Below are positions 56,163 to 64,000 of a DNA stretch of 64,000 nt, piece by piece. The notes beneath the pieces were generated by a model. It was given only the letters and a program-made list of their open reading frames with translations, ran no database searches and was not told where the DNA came from. The stretch lies in NCBI RefSeq assembly GCF_018304825.1, contig NZ_CP072648.1:603501-667500 (forward strand), in the 5' to 3' direction. Source of the stretch: Chloracidobacterium validum. GTDB taxonomy: Bacteria; Acidobacteriota; Blastocatellia; Chloracidobacteriales; Chloracidobacteriaceae. Numbering within the stretch: the first letter of the stretch is position 1; every line of letters starts with the position of its first letter. A program made the translations under genes and the position numbers.

Positions 56163-56709
56163 TCTGAGTCGCCTGGCCACGGCCGCGGCTAGGACGCCAA
56201 ATGGCGCCACGCCAAACAAGCGGTATGCGCTGCCCGACCTCGTTGCCCAGCGGGATGTCTGGCGTCGCGCGGGGTTGCGGGTTGTTTTCACCAACGGATG
56301 CTTTGACCTGTTGCATCCTGGGCATGTCGCCTACCTACGCCATGCCCGCCAGTTGGGCGATGTCCTCATTGTTGCGCTCAACAGCGACCACTCCATCCAC
56401 GAACTCAAGGGTGACACGCGCCCCATTCTGACCGAAGATGAACGCTGCCAAGTGATGGCCGCGCTCGAAATGGTGGATGCCGTGACTGTGTTTGACGCTC
56501 CGACGCCGTTGGCGGTCATCGAGGCGCTGTTGCCCGATGTGTTGGTCAAGGGCGGGGATTGGGCGATTGAACAAATCGTCGGTCGGGAGGTCGTCGAGGC
56601 GCAAGGTGGCGTCGTTTGTGCGTTGCCCTTCGTGCCCGGCATCTCGACGACCGAAATCATTCAGCGCATCCTGGCGCGCCATCCTCACGCCCCGTCACGC
56701 CGACTGTAA
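56152..56709 (+). CDS. hldE: D-glycero-beta-D-manno-heptose 1-phosphate adenylyltransferase
   Basis: Makes ADP-heptose precursor for lipopolysaccharide core. Only the nucleotidyltransferase part (RfaE domain II) is present: '[20 protein letters not shown]' with the HxGH site, 'LNSDHSI', '[18 protein letters not shown]' and '[12 protein letters not shown]'. At 185 aa it is the separate-enzyme form (RfaE2), not the fused HldE. The kinase half is elsewhere. The ATG at 56152 overlaps the ferritin-like gene end. Confidence 0.9.
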   Translation: MVSDLSRLATAAARTPNGATPNKRYALPDLVAQRDVWRRAGLRVVFTNGCFDLLHPGHVAYLRHARQLGDVLIVALNSDHSIHELKGDTRPILTEDERCQVMAALEMVDAVTVFDAPTPLAVIEALLPDVLVKGGDWAIEQIVGREVVEAQGGVVCALPFVPGISTTEIIQRILARHPHAPSRRL

Positions 56710-56710
56710 T

Positions 56711-59700
56711 GTGAAGCCCACCGTGTCAACTGTGACGCCCACCCCTACGTTACCCGCGCCGTTGAGCGATTTGGCCCACAGTTCAGAAGGTGCGCGCCTC
56801 CTCAATCAACTGTGTCAGCCTGACCGCGTCGGTGTGGTTTCCGGCTTGACCGGCAGTGCGCGTGCCCTCATCCCGGCACTCCTGCACACGCTGACGGGGA
56901 AGCCAGTCGCCTTTGTCGTTCCCACGCCCCAGGATGTGGAACAACTCGAGGCGGATGTCCGCTACTTCGTGCGTCTTTTGCAGAAACTCGAGGCGCGCGT
57001 TCCAGATGGGGTGCAGGTGTTTCCGGTGGTGGAAGGCGGCCCGTACTGCGCCGCGCCGCCACACCCGGATGTCCTTGAAGCCCGCGCCATGTGCCTGACG
57101 CATCTGCTCGAAGGCAACTGCCGGGTAACGCTGCTGCCGGCGCGCGCCCTCATCGAAAGACTCGCGCCGCCCCGGACGCTGACCGTTGGCCAGGTCACGC
57201 TCGATGTGGGTGAGGAGTACCCACTCGACGACCTGCTCAAGCTGTTGGCCGGGACGGGTTATGTCCGGCGTGAGCCGGTGACGGCGGTGGGTGAGTTTAG
57301 CTTGCGTGGCGGTATCTTGGATATGTACTCGCCCGCGCATGACAATCCCGTACGGCTGGAGTTTTTTGGCGATACGTTGGAGTCCATCCGCGAATTCGAC
57401 ATTGAGAGCCAGCGCTCCGTTGCCCGCCGGACGAGTTGCCGGGTCCTGCCCCTGCGCGAGCTTGCCACACTGCCGGAAGGCGTGCGGGCGTGGGCGTCCC
57501 GCGCCCGTGAACACTGGGCAGATGCCCGCTTTGCCGACGAACTACGCCCGCGGCTGGCCCTGGCGGAACGTGGCGAACTGTTCAGCGGCTGGGAGACCTT
57601 GCTGCCACTGGCCCATCCGCTGACCGGTAGCCTTTTTGATTACCTTGGTCCGGCGCGATTGGTGATTGACGAGCCGGTAGCGGTCGAGCAGGTGCTGGAG
57701 AGCTATTTGCGACGATTGCGCGACCAGTTCGTGGCGGCTGATGAAGCCGGTGAGCTGGTGCTCTCGCCGGAACACTTCGTGCTGGATGCCGTGACGCTCC
57801 GGGCGGCGCTTGGCAGTCGTCCGCGCATCGAACTGCGGGCGCTCGGTGTGACGGCCGACCAAGTGGACGCCGGTTTCATCGGTGCCATGCAGGGCGATGC
57901 TCCGAATGGCAGGTCACCCAGCGGCAACCCACTGTTCCTCTTTCCGCCGCCAGAACCGCAGACTGAATGTGCGTTGCGCACCCAGCCCATGCGCCGCTTT
58001 CACGGCCGGTTGGCGCAGCTTGTGGCGGAACTCCGTGAGCTGCGCCAGCGTGGGGTGACAACGTTGTTCGTCATGCCGTCGCTGGGCGTGGCGGAGCGGG
58101 TGCGCGACATCCTCCGCGAATATGACATTGCCGCCGGTTGCTACCCGGAGACCTCGGCGCTCTGCCAAGCCATGGCGGAAACCAGTCGGGCCGGCTGCTT
58201 TATTACGGTGGGGAGCCTGCTCAACGGCTTTCGTTTCCCGGCCGCGCAACTGGCCTTTGTCGTGGAGCGGGAACTCTTTGACGAAGCGCCTTCGGTCGAA
58301 GAAGTCCGCTTGACGCCAAGCGGCAGCCCAAGACGCAAGGTCTCGGTCAGCAGCTTTCTGTCGGATTTTCGAGACCTAAAAGTTGGTGACTTCGTCGTTC
58401 ACGTCAACCATGGCATCGGGCGATTTGTGGGCTTGCAGCAGGTGCAGGTGGACCACCGGACACCCCCCTGTGAGTTCATGGTGCTCGAATATGCGGACAG
58501 GCAGCAGCTTTCCGTTCCGGTTGAGCGCCTCGACCTCGTGCAGAAATTTGCGAGCGCGGAAGCGCGTGAGCCCCGGCTGGACAAGCTGGGCGGCGTAGCG
58601 TGGGACAAAACCAAAGCGCGCGCCAAGCGCGCCATGCGCGACATGACCGAGGAGTTACTCCGGCTCTATGCCGAGCGGCAGCTCGTGCAGGGGAATGCCT
58701 GTGGGACAGACACCCCGTGGCAGCAGGAGTTTGAGGATGCTTTCCCCTATGAACTCACCCGCGATCAGGCGAGCGCCCTGGCTGACATCAAGCGTGATCT
58801 CGAAGCCTCCGTCCCCATGGACCGCCTTCTGTGTGGTGATGTCGGCTTTGGCAAGACGGAAGTGGCGATGCGAGCGGCTTTCAAGGTCGTGATGGAAAAT
58901 CGGCAGGTGGCCGTGTTATCACCAACGACCGTTTTGACCTTTCAACACACCAAAACCTTCCGCGAGCGCTTTGCCTCATTTCCAGTGACGATTGATACGA
59001 TATCGCGTTTCCGCGCGGCCAAGGAAATCAAGGATGTTCTGGAGCGAACGGCGCGCGGTGAGGTGGATATTCTCATCGGAACCCACCGGCTGTTGTCGAA
59101 GGACGTGGTTTTCAAAAATCTAGGCTTGGTCATCATTGATGAAGAACAGCGCTTTGGCGTCACGCACAAGGAGAAGCTCAAGCAACTGCGGCGCAAGGTG
59201 GATGTCCTGACGCTGTCGGCAACGCCCATCCCCCGCACGCTCAATCTAGCCATTGCCGGACTGCGCGATATGTCAGTGATTGAAACGCCGCCGCGGGACC
59301 GTCTGCCGATTCACACGGTGGTGGCGCAGTTTTCAGAGAATGTCATCCGTGGCGCGCTTGAAACCGAACTGGCGCGAGGCGGGCAGGTCTTTTTCGTTCA
59401 CAATCGCGTCGAGACCATTTTCACCATGGCCGAGTTGGTGCACCGCCTCGTGCCACACGCGCGTATTGGGGTTGGTCATGGGCAAATGGGCGAAAAGGAA
59501 CTCGAAACCGTCATGATGCGCTTCGTCAATCATGAGCTGGATGTGCTGGTTTCGACGACCATCATCGAAAACGGCATTGATATTCCACTGGCCAACACGA
59601 TCATCATCAACCACGCCGACCACTACGGGTTGGCGCAGCTTTACCAGTTGCGCGGACGAGTCGGGCGTTCCAATCGGCGGGCCTTTGCGTATTTGCTCAT

Positions 59701-60385
59701 TCCGCCGGAAGCTGAACTTTCCAGCGTCGCGCGTCAGCGACTGGCGGCCATTCGGGAGTTTTCCGACTTGGGGTCGGGTTTTCGGATTGCAGCCCTGGAT
59801 TTGGAGCTGCGCGGGGCGGGTAACTTGCTTGGCGGACAGCAATCCGGCCATCTCGACACGATTGGTTTTGATCTTTACTGCCGGTTGCTGGATGAAACCG
59901 TGCGTGAGTTGCGTGGCATGCCGATTGAGGAAGACATCCAAACCAGCATCAATCTGCGGATGGATATTCGGATACCTGAAGATTACATCAGCGATGTCGG
60001 CCAGCGATTGCGAACCTATAAGCGAATTTCATCCGCTTCCGATGAGGCGGCCCTGGAGACGCTGGGGCAGGAACTGGACGACCGCTATGGCGCGCGTCCC
60101 CCACAGGTGATGGCGCTCCTGGCTTATGCGCGCTTACGGCAGGTGGCATCGGCGTTGGGTATATTGTCACTGGACTGGGATGGTGGAACACTGAGTATCA
60201 AGTTCGCCGAAAAGCCCTGTATCAATGTCGCGGCGTTGACGCAATTGGTCGCCGAGACGCCTGGTGCGCGGCTCACCGGTGCGCAGATGTTGCGGCTCCC
60301 ACTGGCGGAAACTGAGCCGGCCGCCGTATTGGCAGCAGTTCAGCGGTGGTTGGCGCAACTCAGTCCGGCGGCGACGCCGAACTAG
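56711..60385 (+). CDS. mfd: Transcription-repair coupling factor
   Basis: DNA translocase that removes stalled RNA polymerase and recruits UvrA. 1224 aa. UvrB-like N-terminus, then the RNA-polymerase-interaction domain ('GDFVVHVNHGIGRFVGLQ'), the helicase with Walker A 'CGDVGFGKTEVAMRAAFK' and 'DEEQRFGVTHKEKLK', the TRG region ('RGRVGRSNRRAFAYLL') and the C-terminal domain. The GTG at 56711 is chosen because the conserved N-terminal sequence begins soon after it; the frame upstream overlaps hldE. It is one base from the hldE stop. Confidence 0.96.
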   Translation: MKPTVSTVTPTPTLPAPLSDLAHSSEGARLLNQLCQPDRVGVVSGLTGSARALIPALLHTLTGKPVAFVVPTPQDVEQLEADVRYFVRLLQKLEARVPDGVQVFPVVEGGPYCAAPPHPDVLEARAMCLTHLLEGNCRVTLLPARALIERLAPPRTLTVGQVTLDVGEEYPLDDLLKLLAGTGYVRREPVTAVGEFSLRGGILDMYSPAHDNPVRLEFFGDTLESIREFDIESQRSVARRTSCRVLPLRELATLPEGVRAWASRAREHWADARFADELRPRLALAERGELFSGWETLLPLAHPLTGSLFDYLGPARLVIDEPVAVEQVLESYLRRLRDQFVAADEAGELVLSPEHFVLDAVTLRAALGSRPRIELRALGVTADQVDAGFIGAMQGDAPNGRSPSGNPLFLFPPPEPQTECALRTQPMRRFHGRLAQLVAELRELRQRGVTTLFVMPSLGVAERVRDILREYDIAAGCYPETSALCQAMAETSRAGCFITVGSLLNGFRFPAAQLAFVVERELFDEAPSVEEVRLTPSGSPRRKVSVSSFLSDFRDLKVGDFVVHVNHGIGRFVGLQQVQVDHRTPPCEFMVLEYADRQQLSVPVERLDLVQKFASAEAREPRLDKLGGVAWDKTKARAKRAMRDMTEELLRLYAERQLVQGNACGTDTPWQQEFEDAFPYELTRDQASALADIKRDLEASVPMDRLLCGDVGFGKTEVAMRAAFKVVMENRQVAVLSPTTVLTFQHTKTFRERFASFPVTIDTISRFRAAKEIKDVLERTARGEVDILIGTHRLLSKDVVFKNLGLVIIDEEQRFGVTHKEKLKQLRRKVDVLTLSATPIPRTLNLAIAGLRDMSVIETPPRDRLPIHTVVAQFSENVIRGALETELARGGQVFFVHNRVETIFTMAELVHRLVPHARIGVGHGQMGEKELETVMMRFVNHELDVLVSTTIIENGIDIPLANTIIINHADHYGLAQLYQLRGRVGRSNRRAFAYLLIPPEAELSSVARQRLAAIREFSDLGSGFRIAALDLELRGAGNLLGGQQSGHLDTIGFDLYCRLLDETVRELRGMPIEEDIQTSINLRMDIRIPEDYISDVGQRLRTYKRISSASDEAALETLGQELDDRYGARPPQVMALLAYARLRQVASALGILSLDWDGGTLSIKFAEKPCINVAALTQLVAETPGARLTGAQMLRLPLAETEPAAVLAAVQRWLAQLSPAATPN

Positions 60386-60508
60386 ACTTGCGATAGCTTA
60401 CTTGGATTAGGCGCACGCTATGGAGAGTCAACCGCATCTGGCCTGGTTTGCTCAAGGCAATCGGCAGACTGACAACGACGCGGCGCACTGCCCGGTCAGG
60501 AGGCTTGC

Positions 60509-61792
60509 ATGAAACTTCTGGTCCTCGGCGGCGGTGGACGGGAAGCCGCTGTGGTGTGGAAAATTCTCCAGTCGGCGCGGGTTGAGCAGGTTTATTGCGC
60601 TCCAGGCAACGCCGGCATTGCGCGCATGGCAACGTGCCTCGATCTGGATTTGAAAAAGCCTGACAAACTGGCTGCCGTTGCCAAAGACCTTGGGGTCAAC
60701 TTGACCGTTTGCGGACCGGAACAGCCCTTGGTCATGGGCGTTGCGGATGCTTTCAACCGGCTGGGGTTGCGCTTCGTTGGCCCGTCACGCGCGGCGGCTT
60801 GTTTGGAAGGCAGCAAAGTGTTTGCCAAGGAATTCATGTCACGCCACCACATCCCGACGGCAACCTTTGCGGTTTGTGAGACGGTTGACGAGGCAAAAGA
60901 CATTTTTGACTCCAACCTGCTCGATGGCTTTCCGGTCGTGGTCAAGGCCGATGGGCTGGCAGCGGGCAAAGGTGTTTTCATTGCTCAGGATCGAGAACAG
61001 GCGATGGATGTGATTCAAAGCCTGCTGGTCGAACGGAAGCTGGGCGATGCCGGCCGACGCATTGTGCTGGAGGCCTGTTTGTCAGGGGTTGAAACGTCCT
61101 TTCTTATCTTTACGGATGGCAAGACGATGTCGCCGCTTGTGCCGGCCCGCGACTACAAGCGCATTGGCGACGGCGATACAGGGCCGAATACCGGGGGGAT
61201 GGGGGCGTATTCCAGTCCTGACCTACTGGATGCGAGCCTCCAGCGAAAAATCCTGCGCCAGATTGTACAGCCGACACTGACCGGGCTTCAGTCGGAGGGA
61301 ACCGTCTTCAAGGGTGTGCTGTACGTCGGGTTGATGCTGACCGAGCAGGGGCCGAAAGTGCTGGAATACAATGCGCGGCTGGGCGATCCCGAAGCCCAGG
61401 TGATCCTCCCACGGCTGAAAACACCGTTCGTGGACGTGTTGGCGTCCATCGCCGATGGCACGCTCGATACGCTTGAACTCAAGTGGTCGGATGAGTCCGC
61501 TGTCTGTGTCGTGTTAGCCTCGGAAGGCTACCCTGAAACTGCAACAAGCGGCTGCCCAATCACGGGCATTGAAAAAGCCGAACTCCATCCAGGCGTGCTA
61601 CTTTTCCACGCTGCGACGAAACGGGATGAGACGGGTCAACTCGTGACAAGCGGTGGACGGGTCATCGGGGTGACGGCGCTTGGGGACACGCTGGCGCAGG
61701 CGCGCCAGCGCGCTTACGCAGCCGCTGCAGAAATTACCTTTCCCGGTAAACAATACCGCACGGATATTGCCAGTCCGCAACCGGTAACTTGA
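60509..61792 (+). CDS. purD: Phosphoribosylamine-glycine ligase
   Basis: Second step of purine synthesis. 427 aa, ATP-grasp fold: 'VVVKADGLAAGKGVF', 'LEACLSGVETSFLIFTDG' and 'VLEYNARLGDPEAQVI' are typical. The N-terminal loop, normally GGGGREHA, reads 'GGGGREAAVVWKI', so the nearly invariant histidine is alanine. AGGAGG lies 6 nt before the ATG. It follows mfd by 123 bases. It is probably functional, but the loop change is unusual. Confidence 0.96.
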   Translation: MKLLVLGGGGREAAVVWKILQSARVEQVYCAPGNAGIARMATCLDLDLKKPDKLAAVAKDLGVNLTVCGPEQPLVMGVADAFNRLGLRFVGPSRAAACLEGSKVFAKEFMSRHHIPTATFAVCETVDEAKDIFDSNLLDGFPVVVKADGLAAGKGVFIAQDREQAMDVIQSLLVERKLGDAGRRIVLEACLSGVETSFLIFTDGKTMSPLVPARDYKRIGDGDTGPNTGGMGAYSSPDLLDASLQRKILRQIVQPTLTGLQSEGTVFKGVLYVGLMLTEQGPKVLEYNARLGDPEAQVILPRLKTPFVDVLASIADGTLDTLELKWSDESAVCVVLASEGYPETATSGCPITGIEKAELHPGVLLFHAATKRDETGQLVTSGGRVIGVTALGDTLAQARQRAYAAAAEITFPGKQYRTDIASPQPVT

Positions 61793-61879
61793 CATCGCGT
61801 CCGGCCGCTTCATCCAAAAAGCCATCCTTCATCCAAAACGTCATCAGTGAACTGCCGGCTGCCTTCACAGGGCTGAAGA

Positions 61880-62881
61880 CTAGCGCCCAAGGTGGCGGTG
61901 AAAGAAATCAGGCAAGCGCGTATGGTGCTCGTCGGGCGCGGCACGGTAGCAGCGGGCATGCGTGGCACGTTCAATCAGCCAGAGGTCTTTTTCCGCCGCA
62001 TTGACCAAAGCTTCAAAAATGGCTTGGGAGTGATGAGGACGCACGAAATCGTCGGCGAGTCCGTGGACAAGTTGAACCGGGCAGGTGATTTTTCCGGCGA
62101 TCGCCAGCGGGTTGACATCCGAAACTGAAAAGTTGCCCCGGTAGTTGGCGATGAGTTCCGCCACCCACGTCGTCGGCGCAAGTGCCGTGGATGGCACGCG
62201 CAAAATATCGGCCACGTACTCGCGGGAAATTTTCTGTAGCGATGAAAAGGGGCTTTCAGCCCAAACCGCGGCAATACGTGGATCGCGGGCCGCCGCCTGG
62301 AGGGCAATGGCCGCGCCCATGGAGATACCGACGAGTCCGAACCGCTGATCGCGCAGGCGAAACTTTTTTGAAATGTGGTCGAGCGCGGCGCTGACATCAC
62401 GAACTTCGTGATAGCCGTAGGTGACAAAGCGTCCGCCACTGTGCCCGTGCGCGCGCCCGTCATAGAGGAACACATTGAAGCCGGCCGTATAAAGTATCGC
62501 TCCAAATCGGATGAGGCTCGTGCGGTTGCCCGTCACGCCATGGAGTGCCACCACCGTCGGCCGCCACCAGCCGCGGTCAAGAAACCAGCCCGTGAGTTTC
62601 GTCCCGTCATAGGACGTGAACTGGGTTTCACGATAGGGAATGCGCCGCGCCCAGAGGTAGTCCCGTAACCGCATGCTTTCCAAGTGCCGCCGGCGCTTGG
62701 GGCGGGGTGAAACCAGCATGATCGAAAGCGGGATGGCAACGGCGACGGAGGCCAACACATAGCCGGCCGTTGCGCCTGCCACAGCAATGCCAAGCCGACG
62801 AAACCAACGCCCGAGGTGCGATGCTGTTTTTGGGGCGGCAGTGGGCGGGGTTTCAGGTGACAAAGGCGAAGGTTGCGACAT
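61880..62881 (-). CDS. Alpha/beta hydrolase, membrane-anchored
   Basis: Serine hydrolase of 333 aa. An N-terminal membrane helix (residues ~30-58) is followed by the fold's lid and core: nucleophile in 'GISMGAAIAL', acid in 'GLADDFVRP', histidine in 'ATHARCYRAAPDEH'. 'DGTKLTGWFL' and 'YDGRAHGHSGG' resemble the BEM46/acyl-hydrolase group. Substrate unknown. It is convergent with purD and leaves 87 bases between stops. Confidence 0.88.
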   Translation of the reverse strand: MSQPSPLSPETPPTAAPKTASHLGRWFRRLGIAVAGATAGYVLASVAVAIPLSIMLVSPRPKRRRHLESMRLRDYLWARRIPYRETQFTSYDGTKLTGWFLDRGWWRPTVVALHGVTGNRTSLIRFGAILYTAGFNVFLYDGRAHGHSGGRFVTYGYHEVRDVSAALDHISKKFRLRDQRFGLVGISMGAAIALQAAARDPRIAAVWAESPFSSLQKISREYVADILRVPSTALAPTTWVAELIANYRGNFSVSDVNPLAIAGKITCPVQLVHGLADDFVRPHHSQAIFEALVNAAEKDLWLIERATHARCYRAAPDEHHTRLPDFFHRHLGR

Positions 62882-63211
62882 GGATGTGACTCCAAGTTTG
62901 GTTCTGGATCAAAGAAGCGTGCCGTTCGTCCATTTCATGTGCAAGGCTGACCGAGCAAAGCATGGGATTTGCAGGCTGTGCTAGGTTCCGACCCTGACGC
63001 AGAGCCGAGGTTACCAACGCATCGTTATGGTCATGGAGTGGTCTGCGCGGTAAACCCTGAATGGTACGTCAAGCTTTGCAGCCAAGATTCCGTCAGATAG
63101 CCTGCTCGAATGCATATTGACCACTGCGTATTGATTGACCACTGCGTATTGGAAGTTGAACTACCAACCATTACACTTGCCAAGCTTCACTCGTGAAAAA
63201 GGAGGCGCGGT
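62882..63211. other. Divergent intergenic region with an 18-bp tandem duplication
   Basis: About 330 bases with no gene seen. An exact 18-bp direct repeat (ATTGACCACTGCGTATTG) occurs at 63116-63133 and 63134-63151. The hydrolase and the Uma2-like gene must both be expressed from here. Confidence 0.55.
63116..63151. repeat. 18-bp tandem duplication upstream of the Uma2-like gene
   Basis: Two exact, adjacent copies of ATTGACCACTGCGTATTG. The start of the Uma2-like gene is 61 bases downstream. It may be a recent slippage product or a regulatory repeat. Confidence 0.85.
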
Positions 63212-64000
63212 ATGTCCACCTCGTACAAGTCGGTGCTTCCGACCATGGATGACCTCCCCAGCGAGTTTGAAGGAGAGGAAGCCTTGCCCGACGAGTTTCA
63301 CGCTTTCCTGGCTTACTTGCTCATCGAGACCTTCCGTCCCCCCAAGTTCCTCCCCGACCGCTACTTCTCGGCACTCGACATGTATCTCTACTACCAGGCG
63401 CAGCCGACCTTGCACGGGCTGCGTCCCGACTGGTTTGGCGTCGTGGATGTGCCGCTGCTGCGCGATGGGCGGCAGCGGACAAGCTTCGTGGTGTGGGAGG
63501 AAAAGGCCACGCCGCTCATCATCGTGGAGGCGCTTTCGCCCGGCACGACGCGGAATGACCTTGGCCGGGGGGCGTTGCCGGCGCAGGACGGCCCGACGAA
63601 GTGGGAGGTGTATGAGCGGCATTTGAAAGTACCGTACTACGTGACGGTGAATCACCATCGGCGGCCGGCGGAGGTGCGGTTTTTCCGGCACGATGGGGTT
63701 GGGTTGCGGGAGGTGACGAGTGGGGAGGGGCGGCTGTGGCTGCCGGAAGCCGGGTTGGGGATCGGGATTTGGCGTGGGCGGTTCAAGCGGCTGGAGGGAG
63801 ATTGGGTGAGGTTTTACGACGCGGAAGGGCGGTGGCTACCGACGGACGAGGAGCGGGCGGCGGCGGAACAGGCGGCAAAGGAACGCGAACGAGCAGAGAA
63901 AGAGCTGGCTTGGCGGCAAGCTGAACAAGAGCGCGCCGAGAAAGAGCGTGAGCGCGCTGAGAAAGAGCGTGAGCGCGCTGAGAAAGAGCGTGAGCGTGCC
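63212..64000 (+). CDS. Uma2-family (DUF820) putative endonuclease, N-terminal part
   Basis: Starts with an excellent site (AAGGAGG 7 nt before the ATG) and runs open for 263 codons off the right edge. The PD-(D/E)XK-type core shows 'LRPDWFGVVDVPLL', 'LIIVEALSPGTTRNDLG' and 'KWEVYERHLKVPYYVTVN', as in Uma2/DUF820 nucleases, common in cyanobacteria and other genomes. From residue ~215 the chain is a highly charged Arg/Glu/Lys/Ala helix, ending in repeats of a 7-residue unit (AEKERER). The C-terminus is unseen. Function unproven; DNA-cleaving activity is inferred from fold. Confidence 0.85.
   Translation, partial: MSTSYKSVLPTMDDLPSEFEGEEALPDEFHAFLAYLLIETFRPPKFLPDRYFSALDMYLYYQAQPTLHGLRPDWFGVVDVPLLRDGRQRTSFVVWEEKATPLIIVEALSPGTTRNDLGRGALPAQDGPTKWEVYERHLKVPYYVTVNHHRRPAEVRFFRHDGVGLREVTSGEGRLWLPEAGLGIGIWRGRFKRLEGDWVRFYDAEGRWLPTDEERAAAEQAAKERERAEKELAWRQAEQERAEKERERAEKERERAEKERERA
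63938..64000 (+). repeat. 21-bp tandem repeats at the right edge
   Basis: Three units of GAGAAAGAGCGTGAGCGYG.. (21 bp each, starting at 63938, 63959 and 63980) reach the end of the window in frame with the Uma2-like gene; more copies may follow. Confidence 0.85.

Overview
The window is about 58-60% GC, gene-dense and bacterial. The host is Gram-negative: it has apolipoprotein N-acyltransferase, a TolC-type outer-membrane protein, a heptose-adenylyltransferase and a CsgG-like protein. An aerobic Mg-protoporphyrin cyclase (acsF) in an oxygen-using, cytochrome-c-rich gene set points to a chlorophototroph. Together with the DUF1501/DUF1800 pair this best fits an acidobacterial phototroph such as Chloracidobacterium. 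That assignment is inference from gene content; no rRNA or tRNA gene was seen to confirm it.

Layout. 1-5.1 kb (+): end of lnt, pyruvate kinase, a CobW-type GTPase, a TPR protein, rpsR. 5.2-13.9 kb (-): an ychF-lepB-acsF-'biliverdin-reductase-like' run, two related small cytochromes c, glycyl-tRNA synthetase and a PilT-like ATPase with a duplicated N-terminal domain. 14.2-19.1 kb (+): a compact type I secretion operon (ABC exporter, HlyD adaptor, TolC). 19.2-22.2 kb (-): DUF1501/DUF1800 pair. 22.5-25.5 kb (+): a membrane Fe-S protein coupled to a zinc-ribbon protein, a CBS protein and a large secreted protein. 25.5-26.0 kb: a gene-free, highly structured stretch that may be a HEARO/omega-type RNA on the minus strand. 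26.0-31.0 kb (+): nuoJ, a secreted repeat protein, nuoK, nuoL, nuoM (no nuoN follows). 31.1-33.2 kb (+): an Rpn-family nuclease with tandem repeats, then lipA. 33.3-36.9 kb (-): sirtuin, psd-pssA and enolase. 37.4-44.7 kb: secreted proteins, an acyl-CoA ligase, an M48 protease, Fur, a histone-deacetylase-like enzyme and a MacB-like permease. 45-47.3 kb (-): CsgG-like protein and a secreted partner. 47.5-52.2 kb (+): chorismate mutase, a LOG protein, then livG, a DNA methyltransferase, livF and an FkbM methyltransferase packed together. 52.3-53.3 kb (-): hemE. 53.5-61.8 kb (+): DUF6941-like protein, hslV, a SpoIIM-like protein, a ferritin-like protein, heptose adenylyltransferase, mfd, purD. 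61.9-64.0 kb: an alpha/beta hydrolase and the start of a Uma2-family nuclease that runs off the window.

How they connect. hemE and acsF act on the tetrapyrrole route to (bacterio)chlorophyll, and the reductase behind acsF may act on a linear tetrapyrrole. NuoJ-M and the cytochromes belong to respiration. Lnt, HldE, PssA/Psd, LepB and the type I system belong to envelope building. Most other genes are housekeeping. The least ordinary points are the acsF-linked BvdR-like gene, the possible standalone omega-type RNA, the methyltransferase inside a liv cluster, the secreted protein inside nuo, and two PD-(D/E)XK-family proteins with repetitive charged tails.
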